Shown here one piece after another: positions 17,545 to 28,180 of a stretch of DNA of 64,000 nucleotides. The notes beneath the pieces are model-generated. The model saw only the letters and a list, made by a program, of their open reading frames with translations, had not been told where the DNA came from and searched no databases. Origin of the DNA: Dendrophyllia cribrosa (Eukaryota; Cnidaria; Anthozoa; Scleractinia; Dendrophylliidae). The number at the start of each line of letters is the position of its first letter. Position 1 is the stretch's first letter. A program made the position numbers and the translations under genes. The DNA is taken from NCBI GenBank assembly GCA_024195265.1, contig JAJLRJ010000008.1, positions 28,282,932 through 28,346,931 on the forward strand, in the 5' to 3' direction.

Positions 17545-18950
17545 GCTGAGACACAATTAATACCGTCAGATCAAGACACGCAACAGCTACGAGAATGAAA
17601 AATGACAGCCTAAATATACTATTGTCAGTTATAAATTAATTGTAATTATTGAAGACAATATCGGCCAGTAAAATAATAGATTGTAATTTCGTTTTATCCA
17701 AGGTATTTTATTCAAATGTAATTCAATAAAAGAACCTCAAATTAAGCCTGTCATCGTTCACGTTTCACTTTACATCAAACACTCAGTTCCTATTTGGTAA
17801 TTATGTTCTCAAACTGTAATACGTAGAGCAGAACATAGAACCCCATCTTTAAGTCAATTGATTATTAATAACTTACATGAAAATTTATTTCTCTTAATCA
17901 GGAAAATGTATTGCAACTCTAACCCCCTATCCATCCATTACACTGTTGATTTTCTGTGTAAAAACTGTTTTCTGATGAAAAAAAAGGACCATTGTATTGA
18001 AATGAGGGGTGATAATTTCTAGTATCAGTAAAAGCTTAGCGCAAAAGCCTTTTGAAAATGTTAAGCTGTGTTTCTCAGCTACGTTTGTCACTAATTCCAG
18101 TGCAACCTGATAAAAACGAGAGGAAGTCTATATGAGAATCCGAAAGTCAGTTAATGTTTATTTTTCAGTTGGGTCGGTTTTCTTTGTTCTTTTATACTCA
18201 AGAACCAGTGGGGATCCAGACTCCATTGCAAGGGGGAAGGAGGGGGGAGGGGGGAGGGGGGAGGGCTGGAATCCCGGGCTTTACATTTTTGAGATATAAA
18301 GGGGGAGGGAGGAGGGTTTCGCCGGGTCCCTGCTCTATATCCGACACTGATAACTCCAATAACTCCTTACAATATGCAATTTTTGGCAGGTGAAACTGAC
18401 AGAAATGAATATTTGGCTGTCACAGAGCAGAGGGTTGAGTCGAGTGGAGATACTTTGCGAGTAGGGTGTATAAATAGGCTGACCGTCAAGGATTTGAATC
18501 AGTTCTAGGTCAGCCTCGTCCTAGTTTTGTTTTGTTTAGTTTAGAATATCTGGTCCCCCAGAGTTGGTGGCACTACAGTGGTGGGGCTGATACCCTCCCG
18601 TTTTTGTTATTTCTATCTATGGTTTTTAGGGTGTTAGTATCCCTCAGGATAATTAAATACACAAGAGGATATGAAATACACACTTCACTAAAGCAAAGAA
18701 AATAGACACCTATGAACACTGAGGACTTTTCTATGGAGACGCTTTTTATACGCTTCGCTCCATTCTTACATTTGTAAGCTCAAGTGTCCACCCTTTTCGC
18801 GCCTTCGCTTAGCAACAAATCGGAAGTAGCCGCCAACTTCTTTTTACTAACAATTTTTTCTCTGAGTGATTTATACAGGCTCTACTCTTTTTGTATACTG
18901 AGTGTGCACTGAGTTACTTAGTACAATAAAAAATAAAATAGAATTTTTTT
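17545..18950. other. 3' UTR of gene B and gene-free interval
   Basis: The peptide stop is followed by ~180 bases of UTR with AATAAA at 17,725-17,730, matching the copy at 25,341. After that I see no coding sequence. There is a G-rich tract at 18,230-18,320 and a segment GTGGGGATCCAGACTCCAT (18,200) that recurs at 26,690. A TATAAATAG at 18,467 is the only promoter-like string; no gene follows it. Confidence 0.5.
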
Positions 18951-19260
18951 AAAGGCGCCATGTCACCATTTTAAGCGTTACATTAAAAAACCCAAAACAT
19001 ATTTTATGTAAGTAGAAAATCAGAAATATGGACCATTTAAGTTTAAAATTGTTCTACTAGTTCACTAAGAGAAGTATCTTGCCAGATGGTCAGGATAGAA
19101 ATGAATTGCAACTTGAAAAAGTTGATCCAATTTTTTCAAGTTTATAACCTTGTGTCGTAGAAAATTTGATAAAACTCTGATAATGGTTTCATAGTTCTTT
19201 CTTCCACAATTCACTACTTGCTAACTTCCTTTTGGTGTCCTGTAAGCATTTCGTGACTAA
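18951..19260. mobile_element. AAAGG-type MITE, partial copy
   Basis: AAAGGCGCCATGTCACC start and body similar to the 15,759 and 47,370 copies; the right end is replaced by a different repeat beginning AGCTGGATTTCCACTATCGCG. Confidence 0.55.
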
Positions 19261-19261
19261 A

Positions 19262-19575
19262 GCTGGATTTCCACTATCGCGTAACTTTTAAGTGCTTTTT
19301 ACGTGCGGAAATAAAATTAAAGACGATGTATAAACAGTTTGCGTAAACCCCAAAAATGTAAAAAGTTGAACCGAGATCAACTTTTACATTTTCGCAAGAT
19401 GTTCATACATCCGTCTCCAATTTTATTTACGCACGTTAAACGCGCCGGGCAATTTTCACACAAAAACGTAAAAATCCCTATAACGTTTAAGCGTACTTTC
19501 TGTATAATATTCAATGGTGCTTTACATTATTAATTGTTTCTAAAAATATTTCTGAGAAAAGCGGTCGCGATAGTG
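19262..19575. mobile_element. MITE with CACTATCGCG ends, degenerate
   Basis: Left AGCTGGATTTCCACTATCGCG and right GCGGTCGCGATAGTG are inverted. The interior contains a further stem (AAAAAGTTGAACC... with GATCAACTTTTAC). No ORF of note. Confidence 0.45.
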
Positions 19576-20421
19576 TAAAGTGAGCAAGTAATGTAATAGT
19601 TTAAGTAGAGTGAATTAACAACAGCTGTGGAAAAATGTAGTTACCGCTTTAATAGTCAAAGGTAAGCAAAAGAAAACAATTGAATTAGTGTCTAATAATG
19701 TCTATTTGTCTAAATCCTATTTCACGGGAAAAAAAGGCCCGGTCTGAATGGAGTAGGGTAAATGAAAGTGGAAGAATGAAATGAACAAAGCATATATAGA
19801 ATCAAAAAAATTATGAACTATTAGCCATAAGCGTGACTCTACTTTCCTATCTGATAATTTTTATCTCGTGAATACGCGAAGCGTTGAACGAGATATAGTA
19901 TACGGGGACAGATATGCAAATGTTCACTCGTTCCATCGTCTGTAAACTTGTTTAATTCCCCAGTGTATTAAGTGTTAAAAGATAAAGTGCTGTAATTGAA
20001 AGTAAACTGTTTTTAATTCCCCAATGTCATTACGTCATCCAGTTGTCTAGGTAGTCTTGTTTCACACAATGCATATATATGTCACGCTAAGATGTTTTGG
20101 TCGTTTTAAATCTGTTTTACTCTTCAATTCGTTGACTTCAAACGCTGTGGACTTAACCTTCCGTTGTTTCGTATTCACGAGATGGCTCTTAGAAACCTTT
20201 GATTAGAAGGTGTTTTCTATTTTTCGCTCCTAATGTAATGTAAATAAATAATTCGATTCAAATTCAATACGATTATCACCAATTTCCTTAACAGCGACTG
20301 TAAACTTAATCCGGCAGTTTAGTAAATATCACTAATGGTATAATTGAGAATAACCGGAGAAGGTATTGTTTTGCTCGGCTGCAATCATGACAAAAAAGTA
20401 TCCTGTTCCATTCGCGTACCC

Positions 20422-20431
20422 TATTAAAAAG
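20422..20431 (+). promoter_or_regulatory. TATA-like box of peptide gene C
   Basis: TATTAAAAAG in the same conserved context as at 15,517, ~80 bases before the ATG at 20,509. Confidence 0.4.
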
Positions 20432-20508
20432 ATTTATCCACCTTTTCTTCATAACTACATAAAGTCAAGCAAGTGCAGCAGTTCGTGAATATTTCGACTG
20501 GATTGAGA

Positions 20509-23500
20509 ATGAATGCCAAGCTTCATGTATCAGTGTTTTTAGTCCTCGTACTTGTAGCCAGTATGTTTATTAGTGAGAGTGAAGGTTTTCATCCGCACCC
20601 CCAAGTCGGACGTAAAAGATCTTTTATCCAGGTCAGTAAGGATACTAAAGGGGCTTTGTCACCATATTAAGTGTTACTTTAAAAAGTCAAAAGACATCTT
20701 TATATCATTGGAAACACAAACACAATGGTCCCGTTTTGTTTATCATTATTCAGTCTAGTAGTGCTTTAAGAGTAAAACTAAGCGTCTTGGACTGCAGATG
20801 GCCGGATGGAAATGGATTACATCTTGAAAAAATGGGCCAATTTTTTAAACTGTTTATCGCTTGTCTTGGAAAACTCACTAACTCTGATTGTATTGTATTC
20901 TTTGTTCAAAAATTGGCTCGGTATCTTCTTCTTTGTGTTTTTAAGAATTTCGTGTACGATAAATGTTCTTAGTTTAATTTGGGGCAGCTTTGACCCCAAA
21001 ACGTCAAAATTGCCATAACATAGCTCCTAGCTTTAAAACATCTTGAACACCCTAATGTTCCAGTCAAATAAGTTAAGTGATAAGTGAGTTAAGGGCTGGG
21101 GATTACTGTTAAATTTCAGTGATATTTCAGTGCGAGTATAGAATATAGAAATCAATTTTTTTAAACACCAACTAACAGGTTGGTGAATACTTTTCTTTGA
21201 TTAAATTACTAGCAATAAAGGATATTTCCTAACTCTTTTAATGTTGTAAATTTAACTTGGATAACTTGAACCCTTTATTTTAGCAAGCCGTCTTATAAAC
21301 AGGACTGAGGAGTACTCAACCGCTCGATTCTTTGTTATATTTGAGAAGGCTTCAGTCACCTTAGAATTAATTAGACTAAAAAACACAGCCTTCTTTAGTA
21401 AAATGTCCACTCAAACTTTCGTTGCATCGGAAATTTACCGCCTTTTGTTTTTGGAGGAATAAACTGTCGTTTGGTGTACAGAATAAGGTCAGCTGGGATT
21501 TTCAAAAGGACAAAGCGGCTGACAAAGTCGGGGATAAGGTTTCTTTCCCAAAAATGTTTTGCCGCTGAAATATTCAGCTAAAAAACGCGATAAGATCAAT
21601 GATATGGAAAACAGTAAAACGTCATTCCAAGTGTTTTCTCAATCGTTTTCAGCTTTAAAACAATCAGCATGTTAAAAAAAAACCTGAAACTAAATATATT
21701 ATTTACTGAATAATATTTAGGAGTTTCTTATTCTTTTTCCTCGACAGGTGGGAGATGAAGCTGATATTTCCCTGCCTCTCCGGATGACTCGAGAGGTAAT
21801 TAACGAAACTCGATAACTAGGCTAGGTGGTGCGAACAGGGGGAACGTAGTACTCGCTATTTTTTTAATCTCGAGAAACGGAATCATTCCAATAAGTATAT
21901 CACAAAACTAAGAGTTGAAAACCGCACTTTGACTTCCCCCGATGAAATCTTAAATGAAGAGTACAGATACTATAAAAGGCTCTACACGTCTTCTCGTACA
22001 GACCCAAATGATCCTCGTTTTGACGTGTTTTTCGACAGTTCAACCCTTCCAAAACTGTCTCCACCTCAAGCCGACAGTTGTGACGGTCTTTTAACAAAAG
22101 AGAAATGTTATGTCTCACTTAAAAGTTTTTCCAAAGGCAAGTCTCCCGGTACGGATGGCTTAACTGCGGAATTTTATCTTTCCTTTTGGGAGTTATTAGG
22201 GCAAGAATTAGTTGACAGCTTTAACTATGCGTTTGAGAAGGGTGAAATGTCAATTTCTCAAAAGAGAGGTATCATCACTCTAATTCCAAAGAAAGACAAA
22301 AACAGGACTCTTTTGGACAATTGGAGGCCTATCTCGCTTCTGAACACAGACTATAAAGTTGCCACTAAGGCAATCGCAGCTAGAATTGCGAAGGTGCTAC
22401 CCAGCCTTTTACACGAGGACCAGACGGGATATATCAAAGGCCGCTTTATTGGTCAAAACATACGTTTAATAGCAGACATTATAGAGTGCACAAAAACACT
22501 AGATAATCCAGGTATAGCGTTGTTTTTGGATTTCAAAAAAGCCTTTGACAGTTTAGAGTGGAACTTTATTAAAAAGGCTTTAGAGACGTTTAATTTCGGC
22601 GCTCCTTTAATACAGTGGGTCAATACTTTTTACAGCAATATTCAAAGCTGCGTTATAAATAATGGTTATGCAACGTCGTTTTTTGAATTAGAGCGCGGTG
22701 TAAGGCAAGGCTGCCCTCTTTCTGGTGTACTTTTTGTAACTGCTGTCGAAATTTTCGCAAATTCAATAAGAAACGACAAATTGATCACCGGTATAAATTT
22801 CAAAGGCAGGGAGTATAAGTTATCTCAATACGCGGATGACACCTCATGCTTGTTGCGTGACGAAAAGTCAGTTGAAAAGCTTTTCGAGAAGTTAGCGGCT
22901 TTTAGAGAGTGTTGCGGATTAGAGCTGAATAGATCAAAAACGGAGGCATTGTGGTTGGGAAAAACTAGACCACAATCGACAAACCTTTTCAACATAAACT
23001 GGCCCAAGAAGTGTGTTTGTCTAGGCGTCTCTTTCTCATGTGATTCGGAAGCTTCAACAAAGGATAACTTTGAAAAAAAATTTGTCGCCCTGGAAAAGTG
23101 TCTTAACGTCTGGTCCTCTAGGGATTTAACACTCTTTGGGAAAATAACCATTGTCAAAAGCTTAGCTCTTTCAAAAATAATTTTCATTTCCTCTGTTCTC
23201 AGCGTTCCCGCTGGTTTTGTCGATCAAGTGAACAAATCTGTATCCAACTTTATATGGAACCACAAACCTCCCAAAATCAAGCACTCAACAATGATTGGAA
23301 GGATAAAAGACGGCGGACTCAGCATGCCTGATTTCGCTATAATAGATAAATCTTTGAAGGCAGGATGGGTGAAACGTCTTTTAGACCCTCAAGCGCAATC
23401 TTGGAAGACAATACCGTTTAGCCTTTTAGACAGTGTAGGTGGTCCGTTGTTGTTTAAATGTAATTACTCGTTAAGAACTTTACCTGTGCTCCCTCTCCTG

Positions 23501-25155
23501 CCGCTTTTTTACCGAGACGTTCTCAGTGCTTGGGAGAGCATATCCAAGCACACAGTAAGGACAAAGAACGAAATCGAAAATGAGTTTTTGTGGAATAATC
23601 ATGAAGTCACTATTGGCGGCAAATCTGTTTTTTATAAGCAATGGTATGATGCTGGCGTTAAGACCTTGCCAGACATCTTAGACAAGGAAGGAAAGTTCTT
23701 GACGTTTGCAGCATTCAAGGAAAAGTACAAAATTAACACAACCTTTTTGTGCTATATTGGCTTGTGTAACGCAATACCAAAGCATTGGAGGAAAGTCTTT
23801 CGATGTGATAACGAAAATTACTTGGTAGTTTCGGATGACTCAGTTCAGCCATTTAACAACTCACCTCCCACTTGCCGGCAAGCACGCGCGTTTTATGTAT
23901 CTAAATCTTTCCAAAAACCTACATCAGAAGTTCGTCTTGTTGAGGCTGGCTTCACAGATCGGACAATTGAGGTGTTATACGTTCTTCCATTCAAGCTCAC
24001 AAAAAACATAAAGCTTTCTATGTTTCAGTTTAAAATAAACCATCACATTTTGTACACTCGCGACAAACTTTTCAAGGCCAAAATTGCTGACAGTGCCTCC
24101 TGTCATGTGTGTGAATTGAAGCAGACCGTAGAGCATCTGTTTGCTGAATGCCAGCATGTCCACTCCTTCTGGAACCTTTTTACCTCTTGGTGGAACGATA
24201 ATAACTCGCCCTCAGTGTCCTTGACCAATAATGATAAGATTTACGGATATCTCCCTGAGAATAGATCCTTCCATAAGTTTAATCTTTGCCTGATTGTCGC
24301 TCGTTTTTATATCTACACCGCAGCCAAAGAAAGCGAACCATATAGTTTCTTAGCCTTTAAAGCTTTTCTGAAACATAAATTATCTATAGAGCCTTCAAGT
24401 GTCCGTGAATCCCTGAGCCTTTAGCCGCAAACAAGCTTGATATAGCAGTTGTATAATTTTGTCTGTTCCTTTTATTTCAGTTCTGTAACGTTGTTCTTTG
24501 TTTGTTAATATTGTATATTGTTTTGTACTTATCAATAACTTCAATTAAACTAAAAAGAAAAAAAAAAAAAAAAAAACTCGATAACTCTATATACGTAGTT
24601 TTCCCGCGCTTAGAATGTTCCCCCGCGCTTGTCACGGGTTGCATGTTGTTCTACGCATGGAGCCGGTTGCAAATTTACCCGCCCTGGCCGCCGGTAGCAT
24701 GTTCTCCACCCGCACTTGGCCGGCAGTGGTTGCTTGGTCTGATAACGTTATTTGCGTGCTTGTTGCGAATGGCCAGTTGCGCGACGTTCATCAAGGCGTA
24801 GCTTAAGCGTTGTGTTCACCGCTGTGGTTTAAGTTAACATTTTCAGTCCCGTGATTTAAAGGATTCTTGCCAATGGAATCGACCAGAACATGCCATTCTA
24901 TTTTTTTGTGAATCAAAACTGAACCACAAGATTGCGAGCATTTTCTCTCGCTTTGCTTCGGCTGCGTGCTTGATCACCCAATTTGCAATCACCGTTTAAT
25001 ACGACATTCAAAAGTAAATTTCGCGGATATCGTAACTTCTTCGCGTTTTCTAACATGTTTTTCTCATTGATAGTTTGTTTACATTGTTGCAGGGCTCAAC
25101 CGAACTGCGTATCAAACGGGAAGAATTCTGCGAGATGGCAAAAAGAAACTGCTGA
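20509..25155 (+). CDS. Secreted small cyclic-peptide precursor, gene C (two exons)
   Basis: Exons 20,509-20,631 and 25,093-25,155, phase 0, same architecture as gene B: signal peptide (VSVFLVLVLVASMF), acidic ISESEG spacer, variable pro-segment (FHPHPQV, unlike gene B), GRKR processing site, SFIQ, then exon 2 with C-x6-C ending at the stop. Donor CAG|GTCAGT, acceptor TTGCAG. Exon 2 differs from gene B at one residue (Lys for Gln). The ~4.5-kb intron holds an AAAGG MITE 15 bases after the donor and a LINE insertion. AATAAA at 25,341-25,346 is the likely poly-A signal. Whether the lengthened intron still splices is not known. Confidence 0.65.
20647..21034. mobile_element. AAAGG-type MITE in intron of gene C
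   Basis: Same position relative to the splice donor (15 bases after it) and same sequence as the MITE in gene B, so it was present before the genes duplicated. Right end TAGCTCCTAGCTTT is slightly rearranged. Confidence 0.65.
21819..24573 (+). mobile_element. L1-like (Tx1-type) LINE, 5'-truncated, recent insertion
   Basis: Bounded by the 13-bp direct repeat AAACTCGATAACT (21,806-21,818 and 24,574-24,586), ends in an A-rich tail (24,551-24,573), and carries the 3' part of ORF2 without a break. The perfect target duplication and intact frame show a recent event. The 5' end is truncated inside ORF2, so the element is dead on arrival. Confidence 0.85.
21821..24424 (+). CDS. LINE ORF2 fragment: reverse transcriptase and zf-RVT
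   Basis: About 867 residues, open from the truncation point without an ATG. It begins just before the reverse transcriptase (ARWCEQGERSTRYFF), then has RT fingers (SPGTDGLTAEF), LIPKKDKN, WRPISLLN, palm motif A (FLDFKKAFDS), RQGCPLSG, and motif C (QYADDTSCL). C-terminal: a long thumb/connection region and a Cys-His knuckle (CHVCELK...EHLFAEC), the zf-RVT type of L1/Tx1 elements. The apurinic endonuclease domain is missing through truncation. No internal stop is seen; the stop TAG is at 24,422-24,424. Confidence 0.88.
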   Translation, partial: ARWCEQGERSTRYFFNLEKRNHSNKYITKLRVENRTLTSPDEILNEEYRYYKRLYTSSRTDPNDPRFDVFFDSSTLPKLSPPQADSCDGLLTKEKCYVSLKSFSKGKSPGTDGLTAEFYLSFWELLGQELVDSFNYAFEKGEMSISQKRGIITLIPKKDKNRTLLDNWRPISLLNTDYKVATKAIAARIAKVLPSLLHEDQTGYIKGRFIGQNIRLIADIIECTKTLDNPGIALFLDFKKAFDSLEWNFIKKALETFNFGAPLIQWVNTFYSNIQSCVINNGYATSFFELERGVRQGCPLSGVLFVTAVEIFANSIRNDKLITGINFKGREYKLSQYADDTSCLLRDEKSVEKLFEKLAAFRECCGLELNRSKTEALWLGKTRPQSTNLFNINWPKKCVCLGVSFSCDSEASTKDNFEKKFVALEKCLNVWSSRDLTLFGKITIVKSLALSKIIFISSVLSVPAGFVDQVNKSVSNFIWNHKPPKIKHSTMIGRIKDGGLSMPDFAIIDKSLKAGWVKRLLDPQAQSWKTIPFSLLDSVGGPLLFKCNYSLRTLPVLPLLPLFYRDVLSAWESISKHTVRTKNEIENEFLWNNHEVTIGGKSVFYKQWYDAGVKTLPDILDKEGKFLTFAAFKEKYKINTTFLCYIGLCNAIPKHWRKVFRCDNENYLVVSDDSVQPFNNSPPTCRQARAFYVSKSFQKPTSEVRLVEAGFTDRTIEVLYVLPFKLTKNIKLSMFQFKINHHILYTRDKLFKAKIADSASCHVCELKQTVEHLFAECQHVHSFWNLFTSWWNDNNSPSVSLTNNDKIYGYLPENRSFHKFNLCLIVARFYIYTAAKESEPYSFLAFKAFLKHKLSIEPSSVRESLSL

Positions 25156-26258
25156 ACTGAGATACAATTAATACACATCAAATCAAGAGGCGAAACGGCT
25201 ACGAGAATGGAAAATGACAGCCTAAATAAACTTTTGTCAGTTATAAATTAATTCTAATTGTTAAAGACAATATCGGCCAGCAAAATAAAAAGTGTAATTT
25301 CGTTATATCTCCAGAGTATTTTCCGGTTAAAATGTAATTCAATAAAAGAACCTCAAATTAAGCCTTTGACTGTTCACGTTTCACTTTACATTAATACCCA
25401 CTTCCTATTTGGTAAATATTTTCTCAAACTGTAATACGAAAAGCAAAAAATTGCACCCCATCTTTAAGTCAGTTAAGTCATTTTCCAGTTAAGAGAAAAA
25501 ATTCATCATCTTTATTTAAAAAACACGGGATCACTTTCATTTTAAAAAAAAGTGGAAAGCCCTTGGGAGACATTAATATATTATATAGCTGAATTTTTGA
25601 AAAAGTAGATAGCCGGAACATAGTTAATAGAACAAACTGGTTATGAAGCTTAACAAATTTCAAAAAGAGTGTACAAAGCTGCTTTGTTTTATGTTGAACG
25701 AACCGTGACCCTGCACATTGTTTTGTTTAACGTGTGAGCCCAAATGTTCCTACTGGTCAGTTGCTCATATGCATTTCAATACCTTTTGTATTTTGTGCAG
25801 GGTCAAGGCAAACGAACAAAAGAAATGGAGAACAAAAACATATAACAAAAGACTGACTGAGTTTCATAACCAGTTTATTCTATTAACTATGGCCGGAATG
25901 GCGACACTGATCGGGAAAAGTGCCAAAAAGCTTTTTCCGGCCAAACTCAGCGCTTTCTGGAACACTCCACAACGTTTGCTGAATCTTTGAAAAGGTGGTC
26001 AACGAAAATTACAGCAATTTTACTGCAACTAACCCAAACAAGGGTTTTTATCCCGGGGTTTTTATGACCCCGATCAGCCCGAAAATCACAGAGAGGAGAG
26101 AGAAGAGGGAAAGGGAGCGAGGGCGAGAGAAAAAAAGACTAGCAACAGTCTTTAGTTTTTATATTGGGGGTGTTAGAGGTAGTTTTTGAACGACAAAACA
26201 AACAAGGCCAAACATACTTACGAACGGTTACTTAGGGCGATACCCTTTTCAAAAATCC

Positions 26259-26260
<2 letters not shown>
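25156..26260. other. 3' UTR of gene C and gene-free repeat DNA
   Basis: UTR to about 25,350. Then an inverted pair (GGAACATAGTTAATAGAACAAACTGG near 25,616 and its complement near 25,864-25,900) and a purine-rich GAGAGAGG tract (26,090-26,140). No convincing gene. Confidence 0.5.
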
Positions 26261-26261
<1 letters not shown>

Positions 26262-26297
<36 letters not shown>

Positions 26298-26319
26298 CTC
26301 AGGCAGCACCTTCAAAACC

Positions 26320-26362
<43 letters not shown>
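26262..26362. repeat. (TA)n microsatellites
   Basis: Two TA runs (about 26,262-26,294 and 26,321-26,362) separated by 27 unique bases. Confidence 0.9.
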
Positions 26363-26365
<3 letters not shown>

Positions 26366-26366
<1 letters not shown>

Positions 26367-26378
26367 GTATCACCCAAC

Positions 26379-26416
<38 letters not shown>

Positions 26417-26563
26417 GCTACTAGGGGTCTAATAGTAATAGTCATCGAGTAGCGAAATTCGCCGGTTTTATTTTTCGTTTTATTCCCAAATAAATATTTC
26501 TTCAACTTGCAATTGCTTTTTTTTATTATTGCCTTTTTCTGTCCGACTAGTTGGGTGATACTA

Positions 26564-26565
<2 letters not shown>
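26366..26565. mobile_element. MITE with AGTATCACCCAACTAGT ends
   Basis: AGTATCACCCAACTAGT at the left and ACTAGTTGGGTGATACT at the right are perfect inverted repeats over ~17 bases; 200 bp in all. Confidence 0.75.
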
Positions 26566-26597
<32 letters not shown>

Positions 26598-26670
26598 GTC
26601 AATAGCCCATGAGGCGAAGCCGAATGGGCTATTGACCCGTAGCCCTTTCGGGCTACGGGTCTAATTGTTA
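26566..26670. repeat. Compound hairpin AACAATTAGACCC...GGGTCTAATTGTT
   Basis: An outer arm pair ACAATTAGACCC/GGGTCTAATTGT encloses a second pair CGGGTCAATAGCCCAT/ATGGGCTATTGACCCG, giving a branched palindrome of ~105 bases. Confidence 0.7.
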
Positions 26671-27739
26671 AATATTCAAGAACCATTGTGGGATCCAGAC
26701 TCCATCGCGCAAGGGGAAGGGGAAGCTTTTTGTATTTGTTTAGATTACTGGGTCACCACAATCCCAGTCCATGGACCTTTAACTACCTTAGTGATGAGCA
26801 CGAAATATGACAATCTCTTAAGGCAGGACTTAACCTAAACGCCACTTTTCCGCAACTTGACATGGTATTAATGGAAATATCTCGTTTCTTGCGTGGGTAT
26901 CAACTGTCTGTTGGTGTTCCAAAAATCATTTTCTTTCTTCTATCCCTTCTTAAAACCTCTTTAAATTTCATTCAAATTTAGGTTGAGTCTCGCCTTACAG
27001 GAAATTTAACCCGTGTAACAAATCCCGGGTAACACATTTAGCTTGAATACGAGTTGCTCAACTCTGAGTATCTTAGAGAAAAAATATCGAACTTAAAATT
27101 AGCTAATAATAAGCGAAAGCCGATGAAAGCAGCAAAAGAATAACAAGAATCAAAGATTTTGCTTTCATACTTGCCAAAGAAAAGGGAAACTTTTAAAACT
27201 TGTTTCTAGTCTCCAAATATAGTCATCGCGAAAACGCTTTTTTTCCGAAACCATTTAGACAGTTTCGGCCAGCTTCGTAATAATTTTGAACCAGTCTCGG
27301 GTGTCTCGGGACCATTACGAAAATTTCGGAACCATTTGGAATCTCCTAACTATTTCGAATCTCGGAATTACATGGCCAGGGTAACTTCGCCGAACTTCGT
27401 TACCATAACGAATCTCGGAATTTTTTTTACGAGTTGCGGACCATCATAAAAAAAGATATTAGACAGCATATGACTTATCACTGAATACTTGTAGTCTACA
27501 AAAATAAGGCGCCTTTATCGCCATTATTCTTGCATTACTATAAACTTGCCTCTTGACCAAATAGACGACAATAATCGATAAAATCATAACTTACCTAAAT
27601 TTCACGCGTCACCTTTCCTTTTAACTTCAATATTTTCCCGCTTGCCTCGCTTGCCTTGGAAAACAAAACACGTTGACTTTAACCCCATTATAAAAATTTT
27701 TCGAATGAGGCCTAAAAATACTGCAGTTAAACGCTTAAA
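26671..27739. other. Gene-free interval
   Basis: No supported gene. Loosely repeated CGAATCTCGGAA-type units occur at 27,255-27,440; otherwise unique AT-rich DNA. Confidence 0.45.
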
Positions 27740-28180
27740 TCCAAGCTTTCGCTGATTAACGGCATCATCAGGGATAAGAAGAAAAATACTCCGCGTCAGT
27801 CAGTCTATATACAAATGTAAAGGAAAATGTATGAAAAGCGTAAGAATGTGACAAGTATGAAATACATAAGAATAACAAGGTACAGATAAGAATAAGAAAC
27901 GAATAAAATGGTCTAACAAGCGAGTGTCATTGAACATTGTTCTATTCAGTACCATATCTGGAGAGACTCTTTGTTCAATGACACTCGCTTGTTAGACCAT
28001 TTTATTCGTTTCTTATTCATATCTGTACCTTATTATTTGTACCTTGTTATTCTTATGTATTTCACATACTTGCCACATTCTTACGCTTTTCACACATTTT
28101 ACTTTACATTTGTATATAAACCGACGCGGAATATTTTTCTTTTTATCCCTGATGATGCCGTTGATCTGCGAAAGCTTGGA
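27740..28180. repeat. ~200-bp-arm inverted repeat with two hammerhead-like motifs
   Basis: 27,740-27,936 and 27,972-28,180 are imperfect reverse complements around a 35-base centre. The outer end of each arm holds CTGATGA...GAAAGCTTGGA (minus strand at the left, plus strand at the right), i.e. hammerhead-type 3' ends of a second retroelement family facing each other. Confidence 0.7.
28146..28180 (+). ncRNA. Hammerhead-ribozyme-like motif (second family)
   Basis: CTGATGA (28,149-28,155) is an exact hammerhead core block, followed by a TGCCG...TGC segment and GAAA (28,170-28,173) then GCTTGGA. The minus-strand counterpart is at 27,740-27,775. Similar motifs end Penelope-like elements; I could not verify pairing of all three stems. 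Confidence 0.5.

Larger units (their letters stand above)
21205..24970. repeat. Intron unit u3 of peptide gene array, split by LINE
   Basis: Left part 21,205-21,818 and right part 24,574-24,970 are collinear with u1 and u2; the L1-like element lies between them. Confidence 0.6.

Noticed and set aside
18467..18660. TATAAATAG and following sequence as an LTR or gene promoter
   Set aside because: No second LTR, no primer-binding site and no downstream ORF could be shown.
24502..24801. ORF after the LINE tail
   Set aside because: Runs through the poly-A tail and the intron unit; an artefact of open frame in repeat DNA.
26262..26362. TA runs as a replication origin or promoter
   Set aside because: Plain microsatellites with no neighbouring gene.
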